DNA from: Batkoa obscura
Taxonomy: Eukaryota > Entomophthoromycota > Entomophthoromycetes > Entomophthorales > Batkoaceae
Direction of reading: 5' to 3'
Assembly: GCA_030770535.1 (NCBI GenBank)
Contig: JASVEC010000015.1
Span: forward strand, 248,001-312,000
DNA length: 64,000 nt
Made by a program: the position numbers and the translations under genes. A model generated the notes under the pieces. That model worked only from the letters and a program-made list of their open reading frames with translations, had not been told where the DNA came from and searched no databases. This document shows positions 1 through 11,095 of the stretch, one piece after another (the stretch's first letter is position 1; every line of letters starts with the position of its first letter).

Positions 1-972
1 TCATTCTTATTAAATTATTCAATCTATTATTCTATAAAGGTTATTTATAGTAATGTCATTTCTATCTTCAATATTTTGTTTATTCTTTTGAAATAAATTT
101 TAAAATAATCTTTAGTTAAATATTAAAATGAAAATGCCACTTCCATATTCAGATTTTAATATTTTTAATTAATTTAATAATCTTAAAACAGTCAATTTAT
201 AACTTTTAAGCGTTTTTACCTATTTGTAAATTAGAGCGAGATAAGATACCATAAAGGTAAGCAAGGTGTTTGTAGGAACTATTAGATTGCGGGAAGACTT
301 TCAGTTTCCTATAAACCATCCAAAGACGATAAGAAATTATATTGAACTCATTTAAATTTGTTCCTTTGTATGCTCAAACGGACATGATAGGTTGCGGAAG
401 TAGAAAAAAAGGGAGTTTTCATATAATAATTTGGGACAATTGAGGTGAATTACTTAGATATGTTAATCCTTCAATCCTATATAAACAACTCAACTTACTA
501 AATAAGTATACATACTAGATGTCTGTATAACTTCGAATCTTTTTACTTTATATGATGTTCTAATACAACAGTTTCAATTTTTATAATACTCTTGACAAAC
601 TTAATCAATAGCTCAATTATAAAGTTAAGTTTAAAATTTTATTTTTATTTCTTTATTTGTAAATGCCTTATGTTATTTTTTTATAGCAGTTTTCTAAATA
701 TTTTTAAAATAAAATATACCCAGTAATTTTTTCAATACTGATTTAATAGCAACACTTTATAGTTTGTTTACAGAGTCTTTAGATTATTATGTGTTGGCTG
801 TTTTAAAAGCTTGTTATTTAATATATACACTTATTGCATTTTAAAGAAATAAGCCACTTTTAATAAAAGTTAATGGGATTGCTTGTCATGTAATAGTTTA
901 ATAGGTGAACCTAAAACACCTTATTTGGTATATCACTTTATTGAAAAAAGTCTCTTTCACAAAAGTTCATTT
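1..972. other. intergenic, no gene seen
   Basis: Very AT-rich sequence. I see no convincing reading frame, RNA gene or repeat before the first miniature element at 973. An open frame at 883-1098 runs into that element and is a by-product of it. Confidence 0.5.
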
Positions 973-1072
973 GGAGACGTTTTTTTGGCTTCATCACTTT
1001 TTCGATCCTTTAAGCATTATTTAAGTGAAAAAATTCTTGATAAAATTCTTAAACACAAAAGATATATCTCTC
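973..1072 (+). mobile_element. miniature inverted-repeat element, diverged copy
   Basis: Shows the family pattern: a GGAGACGT start, GGCTTCATCACTTTTTC, a TTTAAG centre, and TTAAACACAAAAG near the right end. Flanks ATTT/GTTT are an imperfect 4-bp target duplication. Plus orientation is arbitrary and means the GAGTGGAAA-type centre reads forward. Confidence 0.7.
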
Positions 1073-1923
1073 GTTTTATAGTCATACTAAAATTTTAACA
1101 TAAGAGAAATAAAGTAATGAAGTCAAAATCGACATATCTTTCAAAACTATATTTATTATATTTGACGATTTAATCCTCTTTACCATCATACTATTTTAAA
1201 ATAAAGTAAGCTTGTTTTATTTTTGGTACTAGTCCACAATTTCATAGTCTTCAATTCAGCCTCGATAACCTAACATTTATCAAAATACTAAATAAGTTTT
1301 TTATGTAAACCTTCAATAAACAAACCATGTCAAGAGCTAACATACATTAGATATAAGAACCTCTTGAAAAATCTAAATTTGAAGCGAATAGTTGTTTCTG
1401 CACCAATATTTATGAGACCTCAGGTTTATCACCAGTAGCATTAATTACATATCACAGTGCAAAGCAGCTTTGAGCTTACAAAATAAAACAGTATTTCCTA
1501 AAACTCAAACTATTGTGTTATCCTAGGATCGGTCATGAGATATCTAAAAGTATTTAATAACTCAGATTGAGTTCAATTAAAAGCTGTAGTTAACGGGAAT
1601 GACTGATGTTAGTTAGATAATAAACGGACCATAAAGCATTTGTTTCTGATTGTATGTTAAGCAATCTACTGGAAACCAGATTCCGCTGTAATATTAAAAG
1701 GTAATTAATGATTAGTCATCATCATAGTTTTTGGCTAGTTCATAAACGAACTCATCACATAATAACTACTCTAGGTCATCGAGGTTAAGGGGTTTTTTGA
1801 TCCTAAAACTTTAAAATTACATTTGATAAAAGTCGAACTTATAAACATTTAATAAAATTAGAATTCAATAGCAATAATATAAAATGTAGTCAAATCTAAC
1901 AAAAATATCAAATTTTTATTAAG
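1073..1923. other. intergenic, nothing recognised
   Basis: Downstream side of the first small secreted-protein gene. No gene, RNA or repeat could be supported on either strand. Confidence 0.5.
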
Positions 1924-2199
1924 TTAAAGACTATTGACGATCTTTTTAACCCATCTCTTTCCGAACTTCTTATTATGATACTTATTGAATAGCTCAACAC
2001 CTAATTTTGTTGGTTTATATACTGGAAGTTTTGGTACATTTGTCTTTGGCTTTGGTATTTGATCTTCCGCTTTACCGACAACATAACGATGAGCTAAATC
2101 CTTGGCTACCTCCGTGCCTAATTTAACACCTGCTCTGAGTATCCCAGAACCAGTAACAAAGTATAAAGATAAGAGGAAGAATAAGAAGAATTTGAACAT
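1924..2199 (-). CDS. small secreted basic protein (paralog A)
   Basis: A 91-residue protein I do not recognise as a named family. Residues 1-18 are a clear signal peptide (hydrophobic FFLFFLLSLYFV followed by TGS), so the product is probably exported. The mature part is about 73 residues and lysine-rich. It has an EVAKDLAHRYVVGK block, a Pro/Lys-rich middle (PKPKT...VYKPTK) and a basic C-terminus ending FGKRWVKKIV. It has no cysteines, so it is not a disulfide-stabilised peptide. A paralog lies 1.6 kb upstream on the same strand (3807-4082); about 60 of 91 residues are identical by my count, with no gaps. Both genes have a TATAAAA box 77 bases before the ATG. The role is unknown: an effector, a membrane-active peptide or a wall-associated protein are all possible. 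The pair, the signal peptide and the shared promoter make it a real gene. Confidence 0.85.
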   Translation of the reverse strand: MFKFFLFFLLSLYFVTGSGILRAGVKLGTEVAKDLAHRYVVGKAEDQIPKPKTNVPKLPVYKPTKLGVELFNKYHNKKFGKRWVKKIVNSL

Positions 2200-2275
2200 G
2201 ATTCAGCTGTTTTTACTTAGACTATTGTATTTATATTAATTGTTTAATGCTTTTGTCTTCTTGAAATTGTATCCC

Positions 2276-2282
2276 TTTTATA
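2276..2282 (-). promoter_or_regulatory. TATA box of secreted protein A
   Basis: TATAAAAGG on the minus strand, preceded by AATAG, 77 bases upstream of the ATG at 2199. The same motif with the same left flank (AATAGTATAAAAGG) sits at the same distance before paralog B, which supports function despite the AT-rich background. Confidence 0.6.
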
Positions 2283-2618
2283 CTATTGATTTTTATTTTT
2301 ATTAATACAAAGTTTTTTGTTAAAGCATTAATATTGGTGCTTTTATCAGCATGAATTCATATTTTCAAATATCAATATATTTATTTTAATACCACGAGTT
2401 CATTTTAAAAATATTGATATATTTTTTTGTTTTTTATTTACTTTTTAAGGCAATTTTTTAGTGAATTTTTAAAACTTTATATTCAATTATTGTTATTTAA
2501 TACATGATGCTAATATCTTTACTGGAATATTGTTATATTTAAGCCATTTTTATTTTAAATATAAATTTAATAGATAAGCTATGAAATAATATGGATAATT
2601 AACTTTATTTATCCAAAT

Positions 2619-2717
2619 GAGGATGTTTTTTTTTGGCTTCATTATTTTTCTATCTTTTAAGCACTATTTGAGTGGAAAAATTGTTAGTAAAATTCTCAAA
2701 TACAAAAATACATCTCC
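2619..2717 (+). mobile_element. miniature inverted-repeat element
   Basis: 99 bp, GAGGATGT...ACATCTCC, with a perfect AAAT target duplication at 2615-2618 and 2718-2721. Well preserved. Confidence 0.9.
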
Positions 2718-2721
2718 AAAT

Positions 2722-3806
2722 TATGTTATTAGTTTCGCTTTATAGTTTTATATAAAGTGCTTTTACATATCTGTAGCAACCATAATAGGGTGCCAAATTA
2801 CTATGATTCAAAAATTTATTTATTTGTTTCTAATTCGTATTTTAGTGTATTAATTAATTACGATAACTTGTTTATAATTTAGATAATGATGATGTAGCTA
2901 GATTCATCTAATATTAAATGTAATAATAGTAAGTTTGAAATAAAAATTCTATTGAATACTTCTTCTATTTTAATGAATAAAAAATAAATCAAGAACTGTT
3001 AACTAATAACTTGCTCACATATTTTTAAATAATATATTAATTCCTAAATTAATTTCATAGTCAAATTTATTCCATTTTATAGCACCATCTTAATATTTTT
3101 GATATTTAATTCCAAAATATTGAGGTTATGTTTTTGCTTACAGCCTATGACTTTATTACTTTCAATTCATTTTTGTAACTTGCTGTTTATTAAAACATAC
3201 AATGAGTAATTGACATAGATAAGCACTCAGTAAATTAATTACAAGAAAAAATAAAATCATTAGTTATAGTAACTTATTAACTAAATGATTGTTTAGGCCT
3301 ACTCTTTGTGGAATTAAGTTTGATACTTGCAATATTAACTACTAAGTGTAAATAAAGATACTCTTCACTGAAAAAAACAAATCAATACCACTCACAAACT
3401 AAGCTACTATATATATAGGGCTAGGTATAAGAGATCTGAATATATTTAGTAAGTTAAATCAACTACAATTGAATTTACAATCATTGAGAATAATTAGTCT
3501 ATTAAATAAAAATAGAACAAAACGTTTGTTTAATTGTGGTAGAAGGAAATCTATTACAAACTTATCCTACTGTTATGATAAAATGCACATGTAGTTGTTA
3601 TTGATATAGATAGTGATTAATTTCTAAGTAAACTGACTATACAGTGATTACCTTGACTATTAAATTATAATTGTTTAGCTTTATTAATCTAAAAACTACT
3701 TATAATAAGATATAAATTACTTTTAAAGGACTTTATAAAATAAAACATCGAATAATAGTAATATAGTTTATAAAGGATCTTATAAAAATAACAATTTATT
3801 ATTCAG
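2722..3806. other. intergenic, nothing recognised
   Basis: AT-rich spacer between the two paralogous secreted-protein genes. No reading frame or RNA gene is supported. Confidence 0.5.
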
Positions 3807-4082
3807 TTAAAGGCTTTTAACGATTTTTTTAATCCAACTTCTTCCAAATCTCTTTTTTTGATACTCATTAAAATATTCAACACCTAGCTTTGTAGGTTTT
3901 GGCATTTGAAATTTTGGTGCATCCGTATTTGGCTTTGGTGTTTGATCTTCCATTTTACCAACAACATAACGATGAGACATGTCTTTAGCTACTTCTGTAA
4001 CTATTTTAGTACCTGCTTTAATTATTTTGGAGCCAGTAACAAAATATAAGGATAAGAATAAGAGTAAAAGGGATTTAAACAT
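3807..4082 (-). CDS. small secreted basic protein (paralog B)
   Basis: 91 residues, a same-length paralog of the gene at 1924-2199. The signal peptide at 1-18 ends in the identical LSLYFVTGS. Shared blocks are TEVAKD, HRYVVGK, EDQ.PKP, KPTKLGVE and a basic tail RFGRSWIKKIV.SL. The conservation runs through the mature part and includes mainly conservative K/R, V/I and L/M swaps, which suggests selection on the protein. There are no cysteines or known domain. It lies on the same strand as paralog A, so a tandem duplication is the simplest origin. Its TATAAAA box is 77 bases upstream of the start, the same spacing as paralog A, so the two are probably co-regulated. Function unknown. Confidence 0.85.
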   Translation of the reverse strand: MFKSLLLLFLSLYFVTGSKIIKAGTKIVTEVAKDMSHRYVVGKMEDQTPKPNTDAPKFQMPKPTKLGVEYFNEYQKKRFGRSWIKKIVKSL

Positions 4083-4158
4083 TATTCTACTATTATTAAT
4101 TTGAAATTATATGTGTGTATTGACTGTTTATAATTTTGTTTACTAGAAAACTCAAGCC

Positions 4159-4165
4159 TTTTATA
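4159..4165 (-). promoter_or_regulatory. TATA box of secreted protein B
   Basis: Minus-strand AATAGTATAAAAGG, 77 bases from the ATG at 4082. It matches the promoter of paralog A in sequence and position. Confidence 0.6.
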
Positions 4166-4976
4166 CTATTTGTTACTATTACTATTATTATTTTAAAATA
4201 TAACTCAGTAAATTAGCCATGAGAGTAAAAGAATACCCGGCTTAACTTATTAACATTTTATTATTAATTTCAATATTTACCTTTATATCAAGCATTTTTT
4301 GGTGGATAATGAAACAGTGTAATTGAAGATTTAGTTGAGCTATTGAAATGTTAAAAAATACTAATTAAATTTGTTAACAATTTAAAACACAGTCTCCTTT
4401 CTTCATCATCTACTCAAAAGCATTATGCGTATATTTTACTTTTTAATTTATTTTTGATTTATTTATAATTTATTGGTCTAGTATCAATGATCCATTTATT
4501 AGTTAGATATATAAATAACCCAGCAAAGTTTATTTGATATTAAAATATATGTAGGTTTAAATAGGTGTTCATTTTAAATGTTTTTTATTTTAATAAGCAA
4601 ATAAATAAAATAAAAGCTGTTAAATAAGACCATATTCACTCCTTTTTTAAAGACGTTCTATTATTAAGATATTATATATATATATTATTGATTCATTATA
4701 GTTTTATCTTTAATCTATCTTTGTGTTGTAGTTTATATTATATTATATATATTAAATTTAATATACCTGATTTATTGTTAACCATCAAATTATAATAATA
4801 TTTTCCCTTCAACTTAAATCTAAAATATCCAATGAAAGAACAAAATGCAATAACAAGCCAATAAAAACAACAGTTGTCACTTGAAAATTAGTTAATGACA
4901 AAGGAAAATAAATAAAAATAAGTTGTTATTATTAAGCCAACTATTTATTCAAATATATGCAAATTTAATTTTATAA
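4166..4976. other. intergenic between secreted gene B and myotubularin
   Basis: The two genes are divergently arranged, so this stretch should hold both promoters. It contains simple TA runs (around 4673-4687 and 4740-4755). Nothing else is recognised. Confidence 0.4.
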
Positions 4977-6803
4977 TGGAACATATAAAAGTAACCAAGG
5001 TAACTATAAGTCATTTGAAAATCACAACTTCCAATTAAATATATTAAGGTAAATGATGTAAGTCTTTTAATGCACTCAGAGACCCTAATTGGAACTTTAC
5101 ATTTAACCCCGCACCATCTCATTTTCTCTCATCCAAATGAAGAAAAATGGGTTACTTATTCTTTGATTTCATCCGTACAATGTCTACCTTTAACTGATGA
5201 TGGTAAATATCCTTTAGAAATTAAATGCCATCACTTTCTTTTTTTTGTACTTTCTTTTAAATCTCAAAGCCTTGTATTAGACGCTTTTGATTCCATTAAG
5301 AAGTTAACTTGCATAGGTAAACTCTAATCTATTTTTCTGAAAAATTGATTTTATATTTTTATAATTTCAGATGCTATTACTAGTGTTTATGCGTTTTATT
5401 TTGAGCCTCGTACCCCATTTACCTTCAAACGTGAACAGGGCTGGAAGATCTACGAACCTATGGAAGAGTTCCGACGTATGGGAATAGAAACAAACAGCAA
5501 TAGCTGGAGATTCACAACGATTAATTCTAGTTATAATTTTAGCCCTACTTATCCTAGCACCTTAGTAGTCCCAACATCAGTAAGTGATGCGGTTTTAAAA
5601 TATGCTTGTAAATATCGAAGTAAATGTCGACTTCCAGTGTTAACTTATTTACATCCAAATGGATCTTCTATTACAAGATGTAGTCAGCCACTACTTGGTA
5701 TTCAAAAAAATCGCTCGTACCAAGATGAAAGATTAATTCAAGCTATTTTTGAAACCAAACCTTCAAAAGATAACCTTATTGTTGATGCAAGACCTGGGGT
5801 TAATGCTATGGCTAATCAAGCTATTGGTGCAGGTTCGGAGAATATGGACTTTTATCCCAACTGTAAAAGAGAGTTCATGGGTATAGAAAATATACATGTA
5901 GTAAGGGAATCACTTAATAAATTAAATGAAGCTATTTGCATTGCAGATGGGAAAGGAGTTATTAGTAGAATACAATTAACCAAAAGCAATTGGCTTAAGC
6001 ATATTCGAACAATAATGGACGCTACTAACCAAGTAATAAAGCATGTTGATGAATTAGATTCTCATGTTGTTGTACATTGTTCCGATGGCTGGGATCGTAC
6101 AGCCCAAATCACTTCACTTTCTGCGCTATGCCTGGATCCCTTTTATCGCACTATAAAAGGGTTTTGTATATTAATTGAAAAGGACTGGATAAGTTTTGGA
6201 TATAAATTTCGTAGTCGATGTGGGCATTTGACAAAAAGCAAAGCATTTGTAGATAATTCTTCTATTCAATTGAATCATACTAGTAGCCCAAGTTTGCTTT
6301 CCAATATGCAAAATAAGTTTTATCAATATGCCTCAGCTAAACCGGAACAGGATAAAGAAACAAGCCCAATTTTTCATCAATTTTTAGACTGTACGTATCA
6401 ACTTTGGACACAGAATCCAACCATGTTTGAATTTAATGAAAAGTTTTTGATACATTTATATCAACATACTTATTCTTGTCAATTTGCTAACTTTTTATTT
6501 GATAGAGAACAGGACTTAAAACAGCAACCTAATTTATTTAATAGCACGTATTCGATTTGGTCGAAAATCATGTCGGATAAAGACCAATACATTAATCCAA
6601 TTTATTCAACTGATATTGATAATAATAAAAGTATTATTGCTGATACCAGATACCTTAAATATTGGTCAGCTTTGTTTTGCCGTAGGGATGAAGAATTGAA
6701 CTATCATTCTCCTCCACCTTCGTTGCCTTTGTTACCCATTAGCTCAAAATCAAATAGTGATGAATCTTTTTCAGTCAAAATTACCAGCTTTATGGAAAAT
6801 TAA
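4977..6803 (+). CDS. myotubularin-family phosphoinositide 3-phosphatase
   Basis: Removes the 3-phosphate of PI3P and PI(3,5)P2 on endosome and vacuole membranes. The main exons are ~5080-5316 and 5371-6803. The intron 5317-5370 (54 bp, GTAAAC...TTTCAG) keeps the frame, giving ...TCIDAITSVYAFYF. The first part is a PH-GRAM domain (GTLHLTPHHLIF). The catalytic signature HCSDGWDRTAQ is at 6075-6107 with Cys at 6078-6080 and Arg at 6096-6098, so it should be an active enzyme and not one of the dead myotubularins. A YKFRSRCGH block follows, as in MTMR6/7/8 and yeast Ymr1. The 5' end is uncertain. MEHIKVTK at 4977-5000 resembles the MTMR6 N-terminus and is followed by GTAACT; an acceptor ending at 5081 would keep the frame. 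The alternative is a start at 5070. No FYVE domain or coiled coil is evident at the C-terminus. Length is about 560 residues. Confidence 0.93.
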
Positions 6804-7695
6804 AGCAGAGTATGATAAATTATTGATAATTTCCTATCAAAAAAAAACAAAATTGAGTGACGAAATGTACTTAATTAAAGTGATTGAATCAATGTATTGC
6901 TAATAGTTATCGTGACGCTGTCTTAAGTATATAAGTTTGGTATTAAATTTTATTGTTAAAATGAGTTGTAATAATTATTATTGTAAAATTAAACATATTT
7001 CAATTACTTGAAAAATAAACAAGCTTCAACTTTACCACTTTACTAACTTTGAATATTGTTTTGTATTACATAGCTAAAATCCTTAGGTTATCGTATAAAA
7101 TAGTAGTTTAAATATTCCCAAAACATTAAACATTTATTATAATTACCAAATATAAATGTCTTTTTTTGCTTCAGTGTTTAACTAATAATGAAGACTTTAT
7201 TTTGTACAAAGACAGACAAATAACAGAATAAAAAAGGAAGTAAATTAGTGTCCAGATAAATCCACCTTTGATGGTAATTTATCTCTATACCATTAAAAAT
7301 ACGTCACAAATAGAAAATAAAATTGCAATATGAAAGAATAATACTAACTTTGAACCTAAAACTAGCTTTAGTTTTCTAACAATATCAGTATGGATTTTAA
7401 TTAAAATCATTTAAAACATTGTCCTTTAAACATTATCTGTAGCTGCATTTATAATTAAATCAATTGTTGGTTGGATGAAATTCATTTTACCCAAAAACGG
7501 ATATTTTATCAGGATATTTGCTTGCTACTACTGCAGTGAAAGATATTACATTGTTATTTTATGATAGAGAATATAGTCTTTATACCAAGAAAAAATTACA
7601 AAAATAGCAACTAGACAATGAGTCGAATCTCTAATGTTTATATCTGGAATCAGTTTTTGTCATATTTTTATAGTCCAAAATGACATACAATATAT
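6804..7695. other. intergenic, nothing recognised
   Basis: 3' flank of the myotubularin gene up to the left end of a DNA transposon. No gene is supported. Confidence 0.5.
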
Positions 7696-8075
7696 GGGGT
7701 TGTCTGAATTAGTTTTATTATTTTATCCAATTTTTTATTAAAACAAGAGTATCCAGATACAGTTCTAAATCATTCTATTCTAGTTTATACTGCAAGTTAG
7801 CTGAATTTTTAATAGATCTTAAATACATATTGTCATGAAATTTTATTGAGAAATGTTTATTATTGACTACTTTATAACTAATATTGGGGTTGTCTGAATT
7901 AGTTTCATTATTTTATCCAATTTTTGAAAAAAAAATTATTTTAAAAACTTCGCTTAAAATTCTATAAAATCACATCTTTTATTAAAACAAAAGTACCCAA
8001 ACAGAGCTCTAAATCATTCTATTATAGCTCATACTGTAAGTTAGTTGAATTTCTACTAGATCTTAGATACATGTT
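7696..8075. repeat. tandem duplication of the transposon terminus
   Basis: The terminal ~190 bp beginning GGGGTTGTCTGAATTAG occurs at 7696 and again at 7886. The matching interior follows in each unit (AAATCATTCTATT.TAG, TATACTG.AAGTTAG.TGAATTT, GATCTTA.ATACAT). The units have diverged, so the duplication is not recent. Confidence 0.75.
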
Positions 8076-8336
8076 CTTATAAAGCTTAATTGAGAAATAT
8101 TTATTATCAACTGCTTTATAACCAACATCGTAGATTTATTATCAAATAAATAAACTACTTTAATGTTATAATTACATTATTAATATATTGCCAAGTTAAT
8201 AAATAGCTGCATGGGAGGGAGTGGTTAGCCCCAAAACTATAATTAACCATCCCTATATAGTACAAGTAATAATAGTTTTTACATATTATTACAGTTACTT
8301 GTTCTTTGACTATTTATTAACTTAGCTATTAATAAC

Positions 8337-10039
8337 TTAAGTAATCTTAACATTTAACAATCTATTTCTATCATTCAACAAACTACTTACTTGCTTAGTA
8401 AATATCGAAATTTTTAAATTCTCTGTTATCTTCGTAAGGTAAGCTGGGATCGATCTTTTAATTTTTCTGTTTTCTATAGACTCTATAACTTTAATTGGGG
8501 CTATATCGCTTTTTTTTGATGTATCAGATACTGGATAACAATGTAGTTTATTGTTATGTTTAATAAAATGTAAATACTTCTTAATGCCCTGCATCTCTAT
8601 TATTCTTTTTGTATTTTTGTTTCTTTTATACTTTTTAAAAATTATATCTGTTTTCCCATTATTAACAGTCGAGTTATTAATTTTATTATGCTCACAAATA
8701 AAAGCCTCAAATCTTGAAATTAATTGATCGATATCTTCTATTTTACGTAACGCTTCAAAACTACTTTTCCATTTTGAAAGGTTTCCAAAATGTCCATCAA
8801 CTGTACTTTCTCCATGATGCTCAGCAAAAAAATTAAGATTGACATTCAAACTACTATTTATTTTATGAATTTCTTTAAACATATAGTGTAGAAACTCTTG
8901 GGATCTAAAATGATTTCCTGTATCTGCCCATATATTAATTTTTGTAAACTTTTTAAATAGAAGCTCTGTAGAGATTAAATCGATTAAACAATCTCCTGCA
9001 TATGCTGAATCATGATTCAATATTTCAGATAAATAATCAAAGTAAACTTTGCCTATTGCTTTATCACCTTTTAAATATAAAACACCAAAGCCTAATACTG
9101 ATATACCTTGTTTATCATAATGGTCTAAATTTATTGAATCTGGCCTTGTTCCTATTTCCATATTTTGTTTAAAATCTAAAATTATTATACAACTCTTATT
9201 GTCCAATTTTTTAATAGTTTCATTAAATATGTTTTTTTAAGTATCAACACAGAATTTTTATCATTTTTATAATTTTTCTTATTCGTTGAAAATTTCTTTT
9301 ATCTCTGCTTCGTTTTCTATCGCTGTATTTATTTTATTTTCAAATAACTTTTTTCTAACTATATACTGATTACATGTATTACATAGATCTGTTTTTCTTG
9401 CTGCATTTTTGAAATTACTTGGTATATATTTAAAAAATGCCGATCTAGCTACTGCTTTATCTTTCAAATCATTAGAATGTTTACTATGTATCATTCTTCT
9501 ACTTTTATTCAATATATATATTATCTGATATATTTACTATCATTATTTTTTTTATTGAATCTTGATGAAATAGTTGAATCATTTAGTAAATATTGTACAG
9601 TGGTTTCAATTTGGTCATCTTTAATTTTTTTTGTATTTTTAATAATAGGTTGTAATGTTGATATTTTATTATTATTACTTATTTTTGAATAATCACATTG
9701 ATTTCTATTTATATTAAACCCAATACTTTTACATTCATCAAAAGAATATACTAAAGCTATAGTTAATGATAATGCTACCTGTTGATTTTTATTTCCTGTT
9801 TTCCTTAAAACACTAATTTCATACATTGCTTGATTAAGTTTATTACTATCGATAGTAAACTTTGATAATATATCTTTTCTTTAGTTCGTTTTGTTATAAA
9901 ATTCCATAAACCTTGGGTTGTTATAAGTAGCTCTCAAAATTGATATAAATGAATTACAATGTTTATATTGTGTACTCCTCCCTATTGTATTGAAGTTTTC
10001 AAAAATTCCATTTCGAAATTTAGTTATGAAAGTTTGCAT
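8337..10039 (-). pseudogene. transposase of DNA transposon copy 1, broken
   Basis: The frame from ATG at 10039 (MQTFITKFRNGIFENFN...) meets a stop near 9880 and continues as open segments 9826-9521, 9512-9279 and 9206-8337. The 9512-9279 part has a Cys pair (LCNTC) that may bind zinc. The last, 289-residue part carries the likely catalytic residues: Asp in ILDFKQNMEIG, Asp in IWADTGNHFRSQEF, and a HHGESTVDGHFG block that would supply the third acidic residue. The order D..D..(D/E) fits an RNase-H-fold transposase. Codon spacing and sense are conserved with the copy at 34151-36019. It is not functional as it stands. The third acidic residue and the family are inference. Confidence 0.8.
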
Positions 10040-10503
10040 TTTATTTTTATTTCAACAAAAAATAAAGTCAAATAACTCTATTTATACAATTACATAGTTA
10101 TATACTATATATTTATTAAATATTCAACAGAAATAACATAAAACATATAGTTAGAAAAATTAACTATTTAAGAAAAGGAAACAATTAAAATAAGTTTTAA
10201 ATAAAGAGATTTAATTTTGGGCTTTTTAGATTTAACCGTCACATTAAAGATGCAAATTTAAAAACTTAGAATTTGGATTAATTTCTAAAATCAATTTGGA
10301 CAACTCCATATAATAATCAATTAGTAGATATACTTAAAGAAATGATTAAATATAATCTACTTTTTTTCTATTTTGATTCTTACATGATGAAAATTAAATC
10401 TCAATCTCTAATTTCTTTAATCATTTAAATTGGGTATATTTCAAATCCAACTTAGATAAGAAAAATGTTTGTTTTGATATTAAAAGAGCAATACTAAAAA
10501 TTC

Positions 10504-10575
10504 TGACCAGCAGAGGAGTCGAACCTCTAACCTCTAGATCTGGAGTCCAACGCGCTACCATTGCGCCAGCTAGCC
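10504..10575 (-). tRNA. tRNA-Trp (CCA)
   Basis: A 72-nt cloverleaf on the minus strand. The acceptor stem is GGCTAGC with GCTGGTC, the D stem GCGC/GCGC around AATGGTA, the anticodon loop CTCCAGA (anticodon CCA), and the T arm AGAGG-TTCGACT-CCTCT. There is no intron. The minus strand runs into TTTTT just past the 3' end, as for a polymerase III terminator. Confidence 0.95.
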
Positions 10576-10746
10576 AATTCCCTTTTGAGAATATTTTCTT
10601 ATACCTTTTCTCTGTTAGTTGTATTTAAAGGTTTTCAACTACAATAAGAAATTTTTTTACATTAACTAGCAACAATGTAATTTCACACAAGTAAGCTGAA
10701 TATGTCTGTTTAAATCAAGGAAAGAATTTGATGGGTTAAATAAGTA

Positions 10747-10836
10747 AGGGTGTTTTTTGGTTTCATTATTTTTCCATTTTAAGCGCTATTTGAGTGGAAA
10801 AACTGCTAGAATTCTCAAACAAAAAGATATAATTCC
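10747..10836 (+). mobile_element. miniature inverted-repeat element, diverged
   Basis: AGGGTGTTTTTTGGTTTCATTATT at the left, AAGCGCTATTTGAGTGG in the centre, ATAATTCC at the right end. The target duplication is not clear (AAGT/ATAT). Slightly short at 90 bp. Confidence 0.75.
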
Positions 10837-10992
10837 ATATAATCTTTTTCAATATTCTTGTTTGATTATTAGTTTTGTTATAGTTATAGATAAAAGATTT
10901 CTTGAGTATTAGAAGCTGTTTTCAGTAATATTCGTACTACAATAACCCACTAACTACTAGTTTTAACTAGTTCAAGTTTGTTTTTTTAATAC

Positions 10993-11091
10993 GGGAGTGT
11001 TTTTTTTGACTTCATTATTTTTTCCATTTTCTAAGCGCCATTTAAGCGGAAAATTTGTTGGTAAAATTCTTAAACACAAAAATACATCCCC
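10993..11091 (+). mobile_element. miniature inverted-repeat element
   Basis: 99 bp, GGGAGTGT...ACATCCCC, with a perfect target duplication ATAC (10989-10992, 11092-11095). Confidence 0.9.
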
Positions 11092-11095
11092 ATAC

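Larger units (their letters stand above)
7696..10307 (-). mobile_element. DNA transposon copy 1 (decayed, DDE-like transposase)
   Basis: Left end ATAT|GGGGTTGTCTGAATTAG; right end, read on the minus strand, ATAT|GGAGTTGTCCAAATTG. The target duplication is ATAT at 7692-7695 and 10308-10311. About 2.6 kb. The left terminus is present twice in tandem (7696-7885, and again from 7886 with the same GGGGTTGTCTGAATTAG start), an internal duplication of about 190 bp. The interior encodes a transposase on the minus strand, now broken into several frames. Copy 2 at 33864-36470 shares both ends and the gene. With the 4-bp target site, Tc1/mariner (TA) is excluded. Superfamilies with 4-bp duplications such as Sola, Chapaev or Ginger are possible, but I cannot assign one. 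Confidence 0.88.

Noticed and set aside
883-1098. 71-codon plus-strand frame
   Set aside because: Its second half is the miniature element at 973-1072 read through; no protein motif.
7692-7695. TA target duplication and Tc1/mariner assignment
   Set aside because: ATAT flanks are ambiguous, but copies with AAAT, GTAT, ATTT and AGAT on both sides show a 4-bp duplication.
9477-9692. 71-codon plus-strand frame
   Set aside because: Opposite strand of the transposase pseudogene.
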